Below the pieces are notes generated by a model. The model was not told where the DNA came from and searched no databases. It saw nothing but the letters and a program-made list of their open reading frames with translations. The position numbers were made by a program, and so were the translations under genes. Below, in pieces: positions 42,761-54,888 of a DNA stretch of 64,000 nt (position 1 is its first letter; the number at the start of each line of letters is the position of its first letter). The DNA comes from Yersinia entomophaga (GTDB lineage: Bacteria > Pseudomonadota > Gammaproteobacteria > Enterobacterales > Enterobacteriaceae): positions 3,049,602-3,113,601 of the forward strand of contig NZ_CP010029.1 in NCBI RefSeq assembly GCF_001656035.1, written 5' to 3'.

Positions 42761-44234
42761 TTTGCGCGACTTACTCGCTCCTTGGGGGCTTGACGTCCCG
42801 GGGCGTGCGCTACGGGAAATGACATTAGACAGCCGCGTGGCGGCTGCCGGGGATCTGTTTGTCGCCGTTGTCGGCTACCAGACGGACGGGCGGCGCTATA
42901 TTCCGCAGGCTATTGCTCAGGGCGTTGCCGCCGTGATTGCTGAAGCCGAAGGCGTAGCACCAGATGCCAGCATTACGGAAATGCACGGCGTTCCCGTGAT
43001 TTATCTGAGCAATCTGAATCAACATTTATCCAAACTGGCAGGCCAGTTTTACCAACAGCCGGGCGCGGCGTTGCGCTTAATTGGCGTCACTGGCACCAAC
43101 GGTAAAACCACCACTACGCAGCTGTTGGCGCAATGGACTCAGGCGTTGGGGGAGAGCAGTGCAGTGATGGGTACCGTGGGTAACGGGCTGCTGGGACAGG
43201 TTGTGCCGACAGAAAATACCACCGGCTCAGCGGTTGATGTGCAACAGATTTTGCATTCTCTGGTTGAACAGGGCGCTAAAGTGGCCGCGATGGAGGTTTC
43301 TTCTCACGGACTGGTGCAAAACCGCGTGGCAGCGCTGCCGTTTGCCGCCGCCGTGTTTACCAACCTGAGCCGCGACCATCTGGATTACCACGGCGACATG
43401 GCGAGCTATGAAGCGGCTAAATGGCTGCTGTTCTCCACTCATCAGGCCGAACACAAAATTATCAATGCTGACGATGACGTCGGGCAACGCTGGCTGAGCC
43501 AGTTGCCTCAGGCGGTTGCCGTCAGCATGGAAGATAAAGTGCCGCAGGGCTGGAACGGTCCTTGGCTGTCTGCCACTCACGTGGATTATCACGATAACGG
43601 CGCTACGATTTCTTTTGACTCCAGTTGGGGTAAAGGTCAGTTGGAAAGCCGCCTAATGGGCGCATTTAACGTCAGTAACCTGCTGGTGGCGCTGTCGACC
43701 TTGTTAGCGCTGGGTTATCCATTGGCGGAGTTGTTAACTGCTGCACCTAGGCTCCAGCCGGTTTGTGGTCGTATGGAAGTGTTTAACGCTCCAGGTAAAC
43801 CTACGGTAGTCGTTGATTACGCTCATACACCGGATGCGTTGGAAAAAGCTTTGGCGGCGGCCCGCCTGCACTGCAAAGGTCAACTGTGGTGCGTATTCGG
43901 CTGCGGCGGCGATCGTGACAAAGGTAAGCGCCCACTTATGGGAGCCATTGCAGAACAGCTGGCCGATCGCGTTGTCGTGACCGACGATAACCCGCGTAGC
44001 GAGGAGCCGCAGGCTATCGTGGCTGATATTCTTCGCGGTTTGATGGATGCGGGCCGTGCGCTGGCAATTCATGGCCGCGCCGAAGCGGTAACCAGCGCGA
44101 TTATGCAGGCCAAAGAAGAAGATGTGGTTTTGGTGGCCGGTAAAGGTCACGAAGATTACCAACTGGTAGGCAACCGTCGTCTGGATTATTCCGACCGTAT
44201 TACCGTTGCCCGTTTGCTGGGGGGGGTCGCATGA
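42747..44234 (+). CDS. murE: UDP-MurNAc-tripeptide synthetase MurE
   Basis: A 495-residue ATP-dependent ligase adding meso-diaminopimelate to UDP-MurNAc-L-Ala-D-Glu. The ATP site '[12 protein letters not shown]' is near residue 115, 'SSHGLVQNR' follows, and 'DDNPRSE' near 413-419 is the signature for meso-DAP rather than lysine, consistent with a Gram-negative wall. GTG start, as in E. coli. Just before the stop is a run of eight G residues (44219-44226); a -1 slip there would read straight into murF without a stop. Confidence 0.97.
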   Translation: MADRNLRDLLAPWGLDVPGRALREMTLDSRVAAAGDLFVAVVGYQTDGRRYIPQAIAQGVAAVIAEAEGVAPDASITEMHGVPVIYLSNLNQHLSKLAGQFYQQPGAALRLIGVTGTNGKTTTTQLLAQWTQALGESSAVMGTVGNGLLGQVVPTENTTGSAVDVQQILHSLVEQGAKVAAMEVSSHGLVQNRVAALPFAAAVFTNLSRDHLDYHGDMASYEAAKWLLFSTHQAEHKIINADDDVGQRWLSQLPQAVAVSMEDKVPQGWNGPWLSATHVDYHDNGATISFDSSWGKGQLESRLMGAFNVSNLLVALSTLLALGYPLAELLTAAPRLQPVCGRMEVFNAPGKPTVVVDYAHTPDALEKALAAARLHCKGQLWCVFGCGGDRDKGKRPLMGAIAEQLADRVVVTDDNPRSEEPQAIVADILRGLMDAGRALAIHGRAEAVTSAIMQAKEEDVVLVAGKGHEDYQLVGNRRLDYSDRITVARLLGGVA

Positions 44235-45592
44235 TTCCCGTTTCCCTGCAATACCTCGCGGAGCAGCTTAATGCTGAGCTGGTCGGTAACGACGATATGA
44301 TTACCGAAGTGACCACCGATACGCGTCAGGTGACGGCAGGTTGCCTGTTTGTGGCACTGAAAGGCGAGCGTTTTGACGCTCATGATTTTGCTGAAGCAGC
44401 CGTTGCCGCAGGTGCTGGGGCGTTGTTGGTAAGTCAGCGCTTATTGGTGGATGTTCCGCAGATCGTGGTGAAAGACACCCGTCTGGCTCTGGGGCAGTTT
44501 GCCGCTTGGGTTCGTCAGCAAGTGCCTGCCAGAGTCGTCGCGTTGACCGGTTCTTCCGGTAAAACCTCGGTTAAAGAGATGACCGCAGCGATTCTGCGTC
44601 AGTGTGGCAACGTGTTGTATACCTCCGGTAACTTTAACAACGATATCGGTGTGCCGCTGACATTACTGCGTTTAACACCAGAACATGATTTTGCGGTGAT
44701 TGAACTGGGTGCGAACCATATTGGCGAAATCGCCTACACCACGGATTTAAGCCGCCCGGAAGCCGCATTGGTGAACAATCTGGCTGCCGCTCATCTGGAA
44801 GGCTTTGGTTCACTGGCGGGCGTTGCGCAGGCGAAAGGTGAAATCTTTGCCGGTTTGCCAGCCAAAGGTATTGCCATTCTTAACGCTGACAGTCATGACT
44901 GGCCGCATTGGCAGTCCACGCTGGCTCACAAGCAGGTTTGGCGTTTTTCACCGCAGGCCGGTGAAGACACTGATTTTTATGCCAGCGATGTGCGCATTCA
45001 TCAGCAAGGTATGGATTTCACTCTGCATTCGCCTTTCGGCAATGTAGCCGTGTCGTTGCCGTTACCGGGTCGCCATAACATCGCCAATGCTTTGGCTGCC
45101 GCGGCCCTCGCGATGTCGGTCGGTGCAGATGTCGATGCGGTGCGTCAGGGTTTATCTCAGTTGCAAGCGGTAAAAGGGCGTTTATTCCCGATTTCGCTGG
45201 CCGAAGGAAAGCTGCTGCTAGATGACACTTATAACGCCAACGTGGGTTCCATGATCGCCGCGGCGCAGGTTCTGGCCGATATGCCCGGTTACTGCGTAAT
45301 GGTGGTGGGTGATATGGCCGAATTGGGTGAAACCGCAGAAGATTGTCACCGTCAGGTGGGTGAAGCTGCCCGTCTGGCTGGAGTGGATAAAGTGTTGAGC
45401 GTGGGGAAATTAAGTCAGCTCATCAGTCACGCCAGCGGTAACGGCGAGCATTTTCAAGATAAGAGCGCGTTGACGGCTCGTTTGGCGGCCCTGTTGTCCG
45501 AACATCAAGTTATCACCGTATTAATTAAAGGTTCACGTAGTGCTGCCATGGAAAGTGTTGTGCAGGCGTTACAGGAGAAAGCATCATGTTAG
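44231..45592 (+). CDS. murF: UDP-MurNAc-pentapeptide synthetase MurF
   Basis: A 453-residue ligase that adds D-Ala-D-Ala to UDP-MurNAc-tripeptide, completing the cytoplasmic precursor. ATP-binding '[14 protein letters not shown]' near residue 104-117, '[12 protein letters not shown]', 'NALAAAALA' and '[13 protein letters not shown]' identify the Mur ligase family member. The ATG overlaps the murE stop (ATGA); the G-rich end of murE may serve as its ribosome site. It overlaps mraY by 7 bases. Confidence 0.97.
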   Translation: MIPVSLQYLAEQLNAELVGNDDMITEVTTDTRQVTAGCLFVALKGERFDAHDFAEAAVAAGAGALLVSQRLLVDVPQIVVKDTRLALGQFAAWVRQQVPARVVALTGSSGKTSVKEMTAAILRQCGNVLYTSGNFNNDIGVPLTLLRLTPEHDFAVIELGANHIGEIAYTTDLSRPEAALVNNLAAAHLEGFGSLAGVAQAKGEIFAGLPAKGIAILNADSHDWPHWQSTLAHKQVWRFSPQAGEDTDFYASDVRIHQQGMDFTLHSPFGNVAVSLPLPGRHNIANALAAAALAMSVGADVDAVRQGLSQLQAVKGRLFPISLAEGKLLLDDTYNANVGSMIAAAQVLADMPGYCVMVVGDMAELGETAEDCHRQVGEAARLAGVDKVLSVGKLSQLISHASGNGEHFQDKSALTARLAALLSEHQVITVLIKGSRSAAMESVVQALQEKASC

Positions 45593-46668
45593 TGTGGCTG
45601 GCTGAATATCTGGTCAAATTCTATTCCGGTTTTAACGTTTTTTCCTATTTGACGTTTCGCGCCATCGTCAGTCTGTTGACCGCTCTGTTTATCTCCTTGT
45701 GGATGGGGCCACGCCTGATTGCTTATTTGCAGAAGCTGCAAATCGGTCAGGTTGTACGTAACGATGGCCCGGAGTCACATTTCAGCAAACGCGGCACGCC
45801 AACCATGGGCGGGCTGATGATTCTGTTCTCCATTACCATTTCGGTATTAATGTGGGCTTATCCGTCTAACCCTTACGTCTGGTGCGTACTGTTTATTCTG
45901 GTGGGCTACGGAATCGTCGGTTTTGTCGATGATTACCGCAAAGTGGTTCGCAAGGATACCAAGGGACTGATCGCCCGCTGGAAGTACTTCTGGCAGTCGG
46001 TGATCGCGCTGGCCGCCGCCTTTACCATGTACACCATCGGTAAAGACACCCCGGCAACGCTCTTGGTGGTGCCGTTCTTTAAAGATGTGATGCCCCAGTT
46101 GGGGCTGATGTACGTTCTACTGGCGTACTTCGTGATCGTCGGGACCAGTAACGCCGTTAACCTGACCGACGGTTTGGACGGTTTGGCCATTATGCCAACG
46201 GTATTTGTTGCTGCGGGCTTCGCGTTGGTGGCCTGGGCGACGGGTAACGTCAACTTTGCCAACTATTTGCACATTCCTTATCTGCGTCATTCCGGTGAAT
46301 TGGTGATCGTCTGTACCGCCATCGTCGGCGCCGGATTAGGTTTCTTATGGTTCAACACCTATCCGGCACAGGTCTTTATGGGCGATGTCGGCTCACTGGC
46401 GCTGGGCGGCGCATTAGGCACCATCGCCGTATTGCTGCGTCAGGAATTCTTGTTGCTGATTATGGGCGGGGTATTCGTGGTGGAAACCCTGTCAGTGATT
46501 CTACAGGTTGGCTCCTTTAAGCTTCGTGGTCAGCGGATTTTCCGTATGGCACCGATTCATCATCATTATGAGCTGAAGGGTTGGCCTGAGCCGCGCGTGA
46601 TTGTGCGCTTCTGGATTATTTCGCTGATGCTGGTCCTGATTGGCCTAGCGACGCTGAAGGTGCGGTAA
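45586..46668 (+). CDS. mraY: Phospho-MurNAc-pentapeptide translocase MraY
   Basis: A 360-residue ten-helix membrane enzyme that transfers phospho-MurNAc-pentapeptide to undecaprenyl phosphate, forming lipid I. Catalytic motifs: 'GFVDDYRKV' with the Asp pair, '[10 protein letters not shown]', '[12 protein letters not shown]' and the His triad 'IHHHYELKG'. Length is as in E. coli. Confidence 0.98.
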   Translation: MLVWLAEYLVKFYSGFNVFSYLTFRAIVSLLTALFISLWMGPRLIAYLQKLQIGQVVRNDGPESHFSKRGTPTMGGLMILFSITISVLMWAYPSNPYVWCVLFILVGYGIVGFVDDYRKVVRKDTKGLIARWKYFWQSVIALAAAFTMYTIGKDTPATLLVVPFFKDVMPQLGLMYVLLAYFVIVGTSNAVNLTDGLDGLAIMPTVFVAAGFALVAWATGNVNFANYLHIPYLRHSGELVIVCTAIVGAGLGFLWFNTYPAQVFMGDVGSLALGGALGTIAVLLRQEFLLLIMGGVFVVETLSVILQVGSFKLRGQRIFRMAPIHHHYELKGWPEPRVIVRFWIISLMLVLIGLATLKVR

Positions 46669-46670
46669 TT

Positions 46671-47987
46671 ATGGTGGATTATCAGGGTAAAAAAGTTGTC
46701 ATTATTGGGCTGGGGCTAACCGGCCTCTCCTGCGTTGATTTCTTTATGACGCGGGGCGTTTCGCCGCGCGTTATGGATACCCGCATCAATCCACCGGGTC
46801 TGGATAAGCTTCCTGCCGGTTTGGAGCGACATTTGGGCGATCTGAATCAGCAATGGCTGTTAGACGCCGATTTAATCGTTGCCAGCCCAGGTATGGCGCT
46901 GGCTAATCCGGCGTTGAGTGAGGCGGCGGAAGCTGGCGTTGAAATCGTCGGTGATATTGAACTGTTTTGCCGTGAAAATCAGGCGCAGATCGTTGCGATT
47001 ACCGGCTCTAACGGTAAAAGCACGGTCACTACGCTGGTGGGTGAGATGGCGAAAGCCGCAGGCTGGCAGGTTGGCGTCGGTGGCAATATCGGCGTTCCGG
47101 CTCTGACCTTGCTGAAGCAGGAAAATCAGTTGGTGGTGCTGGAATTATCCAGCTTCCAACTGGAAACCACCTCAAGTCTGCACGCCACCGCCGCGACCGT
47201 CTTGAACGTGACGGAAGATCATACCGATCGCTATCCGTTTGGTTTGCAACAATATCGCGCCGCCAAACTGCGTATTTATGAAAATGCCAAAACCTGTGTG
47301 GTAAACGCCGATGATGCGCTAACCATGCCGGTACGCGGAGCCGATAGCCGCTGCATTAGCTTTGGCGTTGATGTGGGCGATTACCATCTGAATAAACAGC
47401 AGGGCGAAGTCTGGCTGCGGGTTCGCGGCGAGAAAGTGCTGAACACCCGCGAAATGAAGCTGACAGGCCGACATAACTATACCAATGCGTTGGCGGCGCT
47501 GGCTTTGGCTGATGTGGCGGGGATCCCTCGTTCATCGAGCTTAAAAGCACTGACCACCTACGCAGGGCTGGCACATCGCTTCCAATTGGTGTTTGAAAAC
47601 AACGGGGTGCGTTGGATTAACGATTCCAAAGCCACCAACGTTGGCAGCACCGAAGCGGCGCTGGACGGGCTATACGTCGATGGCACTCTGCATTTACTGC
47701 TGGGTGGCGACGGTAAATCCGCTGATTTTTCCGGTCTGACCCGTTTTCTACAGGGTGACAAAGTCCGAGTCTATTGTTTCGGCCGTGACGGCGAGCAGTT
47801 AGCGCAGTTGAGACCGGAAGTCTCTCAGTTGACTGAAACCATGGAACAGGCAATGAAATTGCTGGCACAGACGCTAAAAAGCGGCGATATGGTGCTGTTA
47901 TCACCTGCCTGCGCCAGTCTGGATCAGTTCCGCAGTTTTGAACAACGGGGCACCGAATTTGCCCGTCTGGCGGAGGAACTGGGCTGA
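46671..47987 (+). CDS. murD: UDP-MurNAc-L-alanine:D-glutamate ligase MurD
   Basis: A 438-residue Mur ligase adding D-glutamate, acting after MurC and before MurE. N-terminal Rossmann-like '[14 protein letters not shown]', ATP-binding '[13 protein letters not shown]' near 111-122, '[10 protein letters not shown]', '[13 protein letters not shown]' and C-terminal '[19 protein letters not shown]' are all conserved. Its stop overlaps the ftsW ATG by one base. Confidence 0.97.
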   Translation: MVDYQGKKVVIIGLGLTGLSCVDFFMTRGVSPRVMDTRINPPGLDKLPAGLERHLGDLNQQWLLDADLIVASPGMALANPALSEAAEAGVEIVGDIELFCRENQAQIVAITGSNGKSTVTTLVGEMAKAAGWQVGVGGNIGVPALTLLKQENQLVVLELSSFQLETTSSLHATAATVLNVTEDHTDRYPFGLQQYRAAKLRIYENAKTCVVNADDALTMPVRGADSRCISFGVDVGDYHLNKQQGEVWLRVRGEKVLNTREMKLTGRHNYTNALAALALADVAGIPRSSSLKALTTYAGLAHRFQLVFENNGVRWINDSKATNVGSTEAALDGLYVDGTLHLLLGGDGKSADFSGLTRFLQGDKVRVYCFGRDGEQLAQLRPEVSQLTETMEQAMKLLAQTLKSGDMVLLSPACASLDQFRSFEQRGTEFARLAEELG

Positions 47988-49189
47988 TGCGTATGCTGGG
48001 GCTAGGGCTGTTTAATAAGTTAAAGCACTGGGTCATGGGATCGCGGGAGAGCGACGCCACCAGTATGGTGCTTTATGACAGAACCTTGCTGTGGCTGACC
48101 TTTGGTTTAGCCATCATCGGTTTTGTGATGGTGACTTCGGCATCAATGCCTATCGGTCAGCGTTTGGCGGGCGATCCTTTCCTGTTCGCCAAGCGTGACG
48201 CGCTCTACCTCGGTTTGGCCTTTGGTTTGTCGCTGGTCACGCTACGTATTCCGATGGAAATCTGGCAGCGCTACAGCAACATTATGCTGCTGCTGTCCAT
48301 CGTGATGCTGCTAATTGTATTGGTAGTCGGTAGCTCGGTTAACGGTGCATCCCGCTGGATTTCCATCGGCCCGTTGCGTATTCAGCCGGCGGAATTATCT
48401 AAACTCTCGCTGTTTTGCTATCTGGCCAGTTATCTGGTGCGCAAGGTTGAAGAAGTACGGAGTAACTTCTGGGGCTTCTGCAAACCGATGGGCGTGATGG
48501 TAATACTGGCAGTGCTACTGCTGGCTCAGCCGGATTTGGGCACCGTGGTGGTACTGTTTATTACTACGCTGGCGATGCTGTTTTTAGCCGGAGCCAAAAT
48601 GTGGCAGTTCCTGGCGATTATCGGCTCCGGGATTTTTGCAGTTTGTCTGCTAATCATTGCCGAGCCTTACCGTATGCGCCGGGTTACTTCGTTTTGGAAC
48701 CCGTGGGAAGATCCTTTTGGCAGCGGTTATCAGCTCACTCAGTCTCTGATGGCGTTTGGCCGCGGGGAGTTCTGGGGGCAAGGTTTAGGTAACTCGGTGC
48801 AAAAACTCGAGTATTTGCCGGAAGCACATACCGACTTTATTTTCGCGATTTTAGGGGAGGAACTCGGCTATTTCGGTGTGGTTTTAGCCCTGTTAATGGT
48901 ATTCTTCGTCGCTTTTCGCGCGATGTCCATTGGGCGTCGTGCGTTAGAGATTAATCAGCGGTTTTCCGGCTTTTTGGCCTGTTCAATCGGCGTTTGGTTT
49001 AGTTTCCAGGCGTTGGTTAACGTTGGGGCTGCGGCTGGGATGTTACCGACCAAAGGTCTGACACTCCCCCTGATAAGTTACGGTGGTTCCAGTCTGTTGA
49101 TTATGTCAACAGCCATAGTTTTACTGCTGCGTATTGATTTTGAAACGCGTTTGGCGAAAGCCCAGGCGTTCGTAAGGAGTGCCCGATGA
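47987..49189 (+). CDS. ftsW: Septal peptidoglycan glycosyltransferase FtsW
   Basis: A 400-residue SEDS-family membrane protein with about ten membrane segments that polymerises glycan strands at the septum with FtsI. The family block '[23 protein letters not shown]' region is near the C-terminus, with '[12 protein letters not shown]' and '[18 protein letters not shown]' upstream. E. coli FtsW is 414 residues; this copy has a shorter cytoplasmic N-terminus. The ATG overlaps murD, and the 3' end overlaps murG (ATGA). Confidence 0.96.
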   Translation: MRMLGLGLFNKLKHWVMGSRESDATSMVLYDRTLLWLTFGLAIIGFVMVTSASMPIGQRLAGDPFLFAKRDALYLGLAFGLSLVTLRIPMEIWQRYSNIMLLLSIVMLLIVLVVGSSVNGASRWISIGPLRIQPAELSKLSLFCYLASYLVRKVEEVRSNFWGFCKPMGVMVILAVLLLAQPDLGTVVVLFITTLAMLFLAGAKMWQFLAIIGSGIFAVCLLIIAEPYRMRRVTSFWNPWEDPFGSGYQLTQSLMAFGRGEFWGQGLGNSVQKLEYLPEAHTDFIFAILGEELGYFGVVLALLMVFFVAFRAMSIGRRALEINQRFSGFLACSIGVWFSFQALVNVGAAAGMLPTKGLTLPLISYGGSSLLIMSTAIVLLLRIDFETRLAKAQAFVRSAR

Positions 49190-50253
49190 GTGGGAAAACC
49201 AAGCGTTTAATGGTGATGGCAGGCGGAACCGGTGGACATGTGTTCCCCGGTTTGGCCGTTGCGCATCATCTGATGGCGCAGGGCTGGCAGGTGCGTTGGT
49301 TAGGCACCGCCGATCGCATGGAAGCCGATTTGGTCCCCAAACACGGCATTGAGATCGATTTTATTCAGATTTCCGGTTTGCGTGGCAAAGGGCTGAAAGC
49401 TCAACTGACTGCTCCGTTGCGCATCTATCGTGCCATTCGTCAGGCGCGGAAAATCATGCGTGATTACCAGCCAGATGTGGTGCTGGGAATGGGCGGCTAT
49501 GTTTCTGGCCCCGGCGGTCTGGCGGCGTGGATGAACGGTGTTCCGGTAGTTTTGCATGAGCAAAATGGTATCGCAGGTTTAACCAACCGTTGGCTGTCGC
49601 GTATTGCCAAAACAGTATTGCAGGCTTTCCCTGGCGCATTTCCTCACGCAGCAGTGGTTGGCAATCCGGTTCGTACAGACGTATTGGCATTGCCGCTGCC
49701 GGCTGAACGTTTAGCCGGTCGTGAAGGGGCGACGCGTGTGCTGGTGATCGGGGGGAGTCAGGGTGCGCGCGTGCTGAATCAAACCATGCCGCAGGTGGCG
49801 GCGGATCTGGGCGATAAAATCACCTTATGGCATCAGGTGGGTAAAGGTGCGTTGGCTGAAGTCGAGCAGGCTTACCAACAGGCCGGACAGACGCAGCACA
49901 AAATCGTCGAGTTTATCGATGATATGGCTGCGGCCTATAGCTGGGCTGACGTGGTGGTGTGCCGTTCAGGCGCGTTGACGGTCAGCGAAGTGGCTGCCGC
50001 CGGTTTACCCGCGATTTTTGTGCCTTTCCAACATAAAGATCGTCAGCAGTACTGGAATGCGTTGCCGCTGGAAAAAGCCGGTGCCGCCAAAATTATCGAG
50101 CAGCCGCAGTTTACTGCTTCCGCGGTGAGCAGCCTGCTACAGCAGTGGGATCGACCGACGCTGTTAGCAATGGCGGAACAGGCACGAGCCGTTGCCATTC
50201 CGGATGCGACCGAGCGCGTGGCCGCGGAAGTGATCGCTGCTGCGAAGCCTTGA
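49186..50253 (+). CDS. murG: Lipid II-forming GlcNAc transferase MurG
   Basis: A 355-residue peripheral membrane GT-B glycosyltransferase that adds GlcNAc to lipid I. The donor/acceptor loops are visible: '[15 protein letters not shown]' near residue 12-26, '[15 protein letters not shown]', '[12 protein letters not shown]', '[12 protein letters not shown]' and '[22 protein letters not shown]'. Length equals E. coli. A 77-base gap to the murC GTG follows. Confidence 0.97.
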   Translation: MSGKTKRLMVMAGGTGGHVFPGLAVAHHLMAQGWQVRWLGTADRMEADLVPKHGIEIDFIQISGLRGKGLKAQLTAPLRIYRAIRQARKIMRDYQPDVVLGMGGYVSGPGGLAAWMNGVPVVLHEQNGIAGLTNRWLSRIAKTVLQAFPGAFPHAAVVGNPVRTDVLALPLPAERLAGREGATRVLVIGGSQGARVLNQTMPQVAADLGDKITLWHQVGKGALAEVEQAYQQAGQTQHKIVEFIDDMAAAYSWADVVVCRSGALTVSEVAAAGLPAIFVPFQHKDRQQYWNALPLEKAGAAKIIEQPQFTASAVSSLLQQWDRPTLLAMAEQARAVAIPDATERVAAEVIAAAKP

Positions 50254-50330
50254 TTCAAGGCGGAAATAATGAACAGTTGGCGTTTAACGCGGGCTGTAGA
50301 GATGTAACAAACTACATAGTGAAGAAAAAC

Positions 50331-51806
50331 GTGAATACACAACAACTGGCGAAACTACGTACTATCGTGCCCGAGATGCGACGCGTCCGGCACATTCACT
50401 TTGTCGGCATCGGTGGTGCTGGCATGGGTGGTATCGCTGAAGTGTTGGCAAACGAAGGCTATCAGATTAGCGGTTCTGACCTGGCGCCAAACCCGGTCAC
50501 TCAGCAGTTAAGCGCATTGGGCGCGCAGATTTATTTCCATCACCGTCCGGAAAATGTCCGTGATGCGAGCGTGGTGGTGGTTTCAACGGCGATTTCTGCG
50601 GATAACCCAGAAATCGTGGCCGCGCGGGAAGCGCGTATTCCAGTCATTCGTCGCGCTGAAATGCTGGCGGAACTGATGCGTTATCGCCACGGCATTGCGG
50701 TAGCCGGTACTCACGGTAAAACCACCACGACGGCGATGGTTTCCAGCATTTACGCTGAGGCGGGGTTGGATCCAACCTTCGTCAACGGCGGTTTGGTAAA
50801 AGCGGCAGGCGTTCACGCGCGTTTGGGCTCCAGCCGTTACCTGATTGCAGAAGCGGATGAAAGCGATGCTTCCTTCCTGCATTTGCAGCCGATGGTGGCG
50901 ATTGTGACCAATATCGAAGCCGACCATATGGATACCTATCAGGGTGACTTTGAGAATTTAAAACAGACATTTATTAACTTCCTGCACAACCTGCCGTTCT
51001 ATGGTCGCGCAGTGATGTGTGTGGACGATCCTGTGGTGCGTGAGTTGCTGCCGCGCGTTGGTCGTCACATTACCACTTACGGTTTCAGCGATGATGCTGA
51101 CGTACAGATTGCCAGCTATCAGCAAATTGGCCCGCAGGGTCACTTTACCCTGCGTCGTCAGGATAAACCTTTGCTGACGGTGACCCTGAATGCGCCGGGT
51201 CGTCATAACGCACTGAACGCCGCCGCCGCGGTTGCGGTAGCAACGGAAGAAGGCATTGACGACGAAGCAATTTTACGTGCGCTGAGCGGTTTCCAGGGCA
51301 CCGGGCGTCGTTTCGATTTCCTCGGTCATTTCCCGCTGGAAAATGTGAACGGTAAAAGCGGTAGCGTGATGCTGGTGGACGATTACGGCCATCACCCAAC
51401 GGAAGTGGATGCCACTATTAAAGCGGCTCGTGCGGGTTGGCCGGACAAACGTATCGTGATGGTTTTCCAGCCGCATCGTTATACCCGTACTCGTGATTTG
51501 TACGACGACTTTGCCAACGTGTTGGAAGGTGTGGACGTGTTGCTGATGCTGGATGTGTATTCCGCTGGCGAAACGCCAATTCCTGGTGCCGACAGCCGTT
51601 CTCTGTGCCGCACCATTCGTAATCGCGGCCAGTTGGATCCAATTTTAGTAACGGATAGCGACGCAGTTCCGTCAGTATTAGCTAAAGTATTGAATGACAA
51701 CGATCTGATCCTGGTTCAAGGAGCAGGCAATATCGGTAAAATCGCGCGCAATCTGGCAGAGACCAAATTGCAGCCTCAGGTGAAAGAGGAGGAACATCAT
51801 GGTTGA
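50331..51806 (+). CDS. murC: UDP-N-acetylmuramate:L-alanine ligase MurC
   Basis: A 491-residue Mur ligase adding the first amino acid of the stem peptide. The GTG start at 50331 ([18 protein letters not shown]) matches the E. coli start and length; the frame stays open for about 60 codons upstream but those lie within murG. Markers: '[16 protein letters not shown]', the ATP loop '[12 protein letters not shown]' near 124-135, '[10 protein letters not shown]', '[10 protein letters not shown]' and '[10 protein letters not shown]'. It overlaps ddlB by 8 bases. Confidence 0.97.
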   Translation: MNTQQLAKLRTIVPEMRRVRHIHFVGIGGAGMGGIAEVLANEGYQISGSDLAPNPVTQQLSALGAQIYFHHRPENVRDASVVVVSTAISADNPEIVAAREARIPVIRRAEMLAELMRYRHGIAVAGTHGKTTTTAMVSSIYAEAGLDPTFVNGGLVKAAGVHARLGSSRYLIAEADESDASFLHLQPMVAIVTNIEADHMDTYQGDFENLKQTFINFLHNLPFYGRAVMCVDDPVVRELLPRVGRHITTYGFSDDADVQIASYQQIGPQGHFTLRRQDKPLLTVTLNAPGRHNALNAAAAVAVATEEGIDDEAILRALSGFQGTGRRFDFLGHFPLENVNGKSGSVMLVDDYGHHPTEVDATIKAARAGWPDKRIVMVFQPHRYTRTRDLYDDFANVLEGVDVLLMLDVYSAGETPIPGADSRSLCRTIRNRGQLDPILVTDSDAVPSVLAKVLNDNDLILVQGAGNIGKIARNLAETKLQPQVKEEEHHG

Positions 51807-52719
51807 TAAAGTCGCCGTACTGCTGGGTGGAACCTCCGCTGAACGCGAAGTGTCATTGATGTCCGGCGCGGCGGTATTAGCCGGTCTGCTGGAAGGCGGT
51901 GTTGATGCCCATCCCATTGATACTATTGATTTTCCTGTGGCTCAGCTCAAAGAGCATGGCTTCGATAAAGTCTTTATCGCTCTGCATGGCCGCGGCGGTG
52001 AAGACGGTACGCTGCAAGGGCTATTGGAGTTTCTGCAACTGCCTTATACCGGCAGCGGCGTCATGGCCTCTGCGCTGACGATGGACAAATTACGCAGCAA
52101 ATTAGTGTGGCAGGCTTTGGGTTTACGGGTTTCACCTTTTGTGGCGCTCTCTCGTCAACAATTTGAAACACTTTCATCTGATGACTTCGCTGAGCGGATC
52201 GCTAAGCTTGGCCTGCCTTTAATCGTCAAGCCAAGCCGCGAAGGCTCTAGCGTTGGCATGAGTAAGGTGGATCGCATTGAGAATCTGCCGGTAGCGTTGG
52301 AAGAAGCGTTCCGTCACGACAATGATGTACTGATTGAAAAATGGCTCAGTGGCCCGGAATTCACCGTGGCAATGTTGGGTGACGAAGTGTTGCCTTCGAT
52401 CCGCATCCAGCCCGCCGGTGTGTTTTATGACTATGAAGCCAAGTATTTATCCGATGATACAGAATACTTTTGCCCAAGCGGTTTAAACGCGGAACAAGAG
52501 CAACAGCTGGCCGAACTGGCTCGTCAGGCCTATCAGGCTCTGGGTTGCAGCGGCTGGGGTCGGGTGGATGTTATGCAGGATGGCGATGGCAAATTCTATC
52601 TGTTAGAGGTGAATACCTCTCCGGGTATGACCAGCCATAGCCTGGTACCGATGGCCGCACGTCAGGCCGGGATGAGTTTCTCCCAGCTGGTTACGCGCAT
52701 TCTGGCGCTGGCTGACTGA
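51799..52719 (+). CDS. ddlB: D-alanine:D-alanine ligase B
   Basis: A 306-residue ATP-grasp ligase that makes D-Ala-D-Ala for MurF. Conserved: '[16 protein letters not shown]' near the N-terminus, '[12 protein letters not shown]', '[13 protein letters not shown]', the ATP-grasp loop '[14 protein letters not shown]', and the metal/substrate site '[17 protein letters not shown]' near 270. Followed at once by ftsQ. Same length as E. coli DdlB. Confidence 0.97.
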   Translation: MVDKVAVLLGGTSAEREVSLMSGAAVLAGLLEGGVDAHPIDTIDFPVAQLKEHGFDKVFIALHGRGGEDGTLQGLLEFLQLPYTGSGVMASALTMDKLRSKLVWQALGLRVSPFVALSRQQFETLSSDDFAERIAKLGLPLIVKPSREGSSVGMSKVDRIENLPVALEEAFRHDNDVLIEKWLSGPEFTVAMLGDEVLPSIRIQPAGVFYDYEAKYLSDDTEYFCPSGLNAEQEQQLAELARQAYQALGCSGWGRVDVMQDGDGKFYLLEVNTSPGMTSHSLVPMAARQAGMSFSQLVTRILALAD

Positions 52720-52720
52720 T

Positions 52721-53563
52721 ATGTCGCAAGCTGCTCTGAATGCACGGGAACGTGCCGCCGAAACCCGCGCTGCTCGCCGGAGCAACGGAGGCCAGTTAGC
52801 GGGGTTGGTTTTCCTGCTGATGGTGCTGGGAACCGTGCTATGGAGCGGCTGGGCCGTTGTAGGTTGGATGAAGGATGCCAGCCGTTTGCCACTGTCAAAA
52901 CTGGTGGTGACCGGCGAACGCCATTACACCACCAATGACGATATTCGCCAGGCGATTCTGGCTTTGGGCGCACCGGGAACCTTTATGACGCAGGATGTTA
53001 ACATCATCCAGCAGCAGATTGAACGGTTACCCTGGATTCAGCAGGCTAGCGTGCGTAAGCAGTGGCCGGATGAGCTGAAAATCCATTTGGTGGAGTATGT
53101 GCCGGTTGCCCGCTGGAACGATTTACACATGATTGATGCCGCGGGTAAGTCGTTTAGCGTGCCTTCGGAACGCATCGGCGGCCAGAAATTGCCGCTGCTG
53201 TATGGGCCTGAAGGCAGTGAACAGGATGTTCTGGAGGGCTACCGGGCGATGAGTAAGGTGTTAGCGGCCAATAAATACACGCTAAAAATGGCGGCAATGA
53301 GTGCTCGTCATTCTTGGCAACTGGCCTTAGATAACGATGTTCGGCTGGAGCTGGGGCGGGATGATCGCATGGGACGTTTGCAGCGCTTTATGGAGCTGTA
53401 CCCCATGCTAGAGCAGCAGCCAGATAAACGGGTTAGCTATATCGACCTCCGTTATGACACCGGCGCTGCGGTGGGTTGGTCCCCGGTATTTATCGACCAG
53501 CAGGCTAGCAGCCAGCAGAACAGTAATCCGCAACAGAATCAGGCACAGGCAAAACAACAATGA
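52721..53563 (+). CDS. ftsQ: Cell division protein FtsQ
   Basis: A 280-residue bitopic division protein. Cytoplasmic N-terminus rich in Arg, one membrane segment (about 27-47), a periplasmic POTRA domain ('[20 protein letters not shown]' region near 57-77) and the FtsQ/DivIB beta domain, ending in a low-complexity Gln/Asn/Ala tail (about 265-280) such as is common in enteric FtsQ. It forms the FtsQLB complex that licenses septal synthesis. Overlaps the ftsA ATG by 4 bases. Confidence 0.95.
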   Translation: MSQAALNARERAAETRAARRSNGGQLAGLVFLLMVLGTVLWSGWAVVGWMKDASRLPLSKLVVTGERHYTTNDDIRQAILALGAPGTFMTQDVNIIQQQIERLPWIQQASVRKQWPDELKIHLVEYVPVARWNDLHMIDAAGKSFSVPSERIGGQKLPLLYGPEGSEQDVLEGYRAMSKVLAANKYTLKMAAMSARHSWQLALDNDVRLELGRDDRMGRLQRFMELYPMLEQQPDKRVSYIDLRYDTGAAVGWSPVFIDQQASSQQNSNPQQNQAQAKQQ

Positions 53564-54816
53564 TCAAGTCGACGGACAGAAAACTGGTAGTGGGTCTCGA
53601 GATCGGTACGGCAAAGGTCTCCGCATTGGTAGGGGAAGTTCTGCCCGATGGCATGGTCAACATTATTGGGGTTGGCAGTTGCCCATCCCGTGGTATGGAT
53701 AAGGGTGGCGTTAACGATCTTGAATCGGTAGTGAAATGCGTCCAACGTGCGATCGATCAAGCAGAGTTAATGGCAGATTGCCAGATTTCCTCCGTTTATC
53801 TGGCATTATCGGGTAAACATATAAGCTGTCAGAATGAAATCGGGATGGTTCCTATTTCAGAAGAGGAAGTAACTCAGGAAGATGTAGAGAACGTAGTGCA
53901 TACCGCGAAGTCGGTACGTGTGCGTGATGAACATCGAATCCTGCACGTTATCCCTCAGGAATATGCCATTGATTATCAGGAAGGTATTAAAAATCCGGTT
54001 GGCCTTTCCGGTGTGCGGATGCAGGCCAAAGTACACCTGATTACCTGCCATAACGATATGGCGAAGAATATTGTCAAAGCGGTTGAACGCTGCGGTCTAA
54101 AAGTTGACCAGCTTATTTTTGCCGGTCTGGCCGCCAGTTATGCGGTATTGACCGAAGACGAACGCGAACTGGGCGTTTGTGTGGTAGATATCGGCGGCGG
54201 TACCATGGATATGGCGGTGTACACCGGTGGTGCACTGCGTCACACCAAGGTGATTCCTTACGCTGGTAACGTAGTCACTAGCGATATTGCCTACGCCTTT
54301 GGCACTCCGCCGACCGATGCGGAAGCGATTAAAGTTCGACACGGCTGTGCGCTCGGGTCGATTGTCAGCAAGGACGAAAGTGTAGAAGTGCCAAGTGTTG
54401 GCGGACGTCCTCCCCGTAGTCTGCAAAGACAGACACTGGCCGAGGTCATTGAACCACGCTATACGGAATTGCTGAACCTGGTTAATGACGAGATTTTACA
54501 GTTGCAGGAACAATTACGTCAGCAAGGCGTAAAACACCACTTGGCAGCAGGTATTGTGCTTACAGGTGGTGCGGCACAAATTGATGGCCTGGCCGCATGT
54601 GCGCAACGGGTGTTTCATGCCCAGGTACGTATTGGCCAACCGCTCAATATTACCGGGCTGACGGATTATGCGCAGGAACCTTACTACTCCACTGCTGTTG
54701 GGTTATTGCACTACGGTAAAGAATCTCATCTCAGTGGTGAGTCAGAAGTAGAAAAACGTGCCTCGGTGGGCAATTGGTTCAAACGTATCAATAGCTGGCT
54801 GAGAAAAGAGTTTTAA
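53560..54816 (+). CDS. ftsA: Actin-like cell division protein FtsA
   Basis: A 418-residue actin-family ATPase that tethers FtsZ to the membrane and recruits later division proteins. '[17 protein letters not shown]' is the phosphate-1 motif; '[17 protein letters not shown]' the phosphate-2 motif near 207; '[12 protein letters not shown]' the adenosine motif. The C-terminal amphipathic membrane-binding helix '[16 protein letters not shown]' is intact, as is the FtsA-specific 1C domain. Length is close to E. coli (420). Confidence 0.98.
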   Translation: MIKSTDRKLVVGLEIGTAKVSALVGEVLPDGMVNIIGVGSCPSRGMDKGGVNDLESVVKCVQRAIDQAELMADCQISSVYLALSGKHISCQNEIGMVPISEEEVTQEDVENVVHTAKSVRVRDEHRILHVIPQEYAIDYQEGIKNPVGLSGVRMQAKVHLITCHNDMAKNIVKAVERCGLKVDQLIFAGLAASYAVLTEDERELGVCVVDIGGGTMDMAVYTGGALRHTKVIPYAGNVVTSDIAYAFGTPPTDAEAIKVRHGCALGSIVSKDESVEVPSVGGRPPRSLQRQTLAEVIEPRYTELLNLVNDEILQLQEQLRQQGVKHHLAAGIVLTGGAAQIDGLAACAQRVFHAQVRIGQPLNITGLTDYAQEPYYSTAVGLLHYGKESHLSGESEVEKRASVGNWFKRINSWLRKEF

Positions 54817-54888
54817 TGTTTCAACAAAGAGATCATGCTGAACATATTTTTTGATCTCGAAGCGACAGGCACAAAACGGAGAGAAACT

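Noticed and set aside
50145..50330. A 62-codon extension of murC into murG
   Set aside because: It lies within murG in another frame; the GTG start at 50331 gives the exact family start and length.
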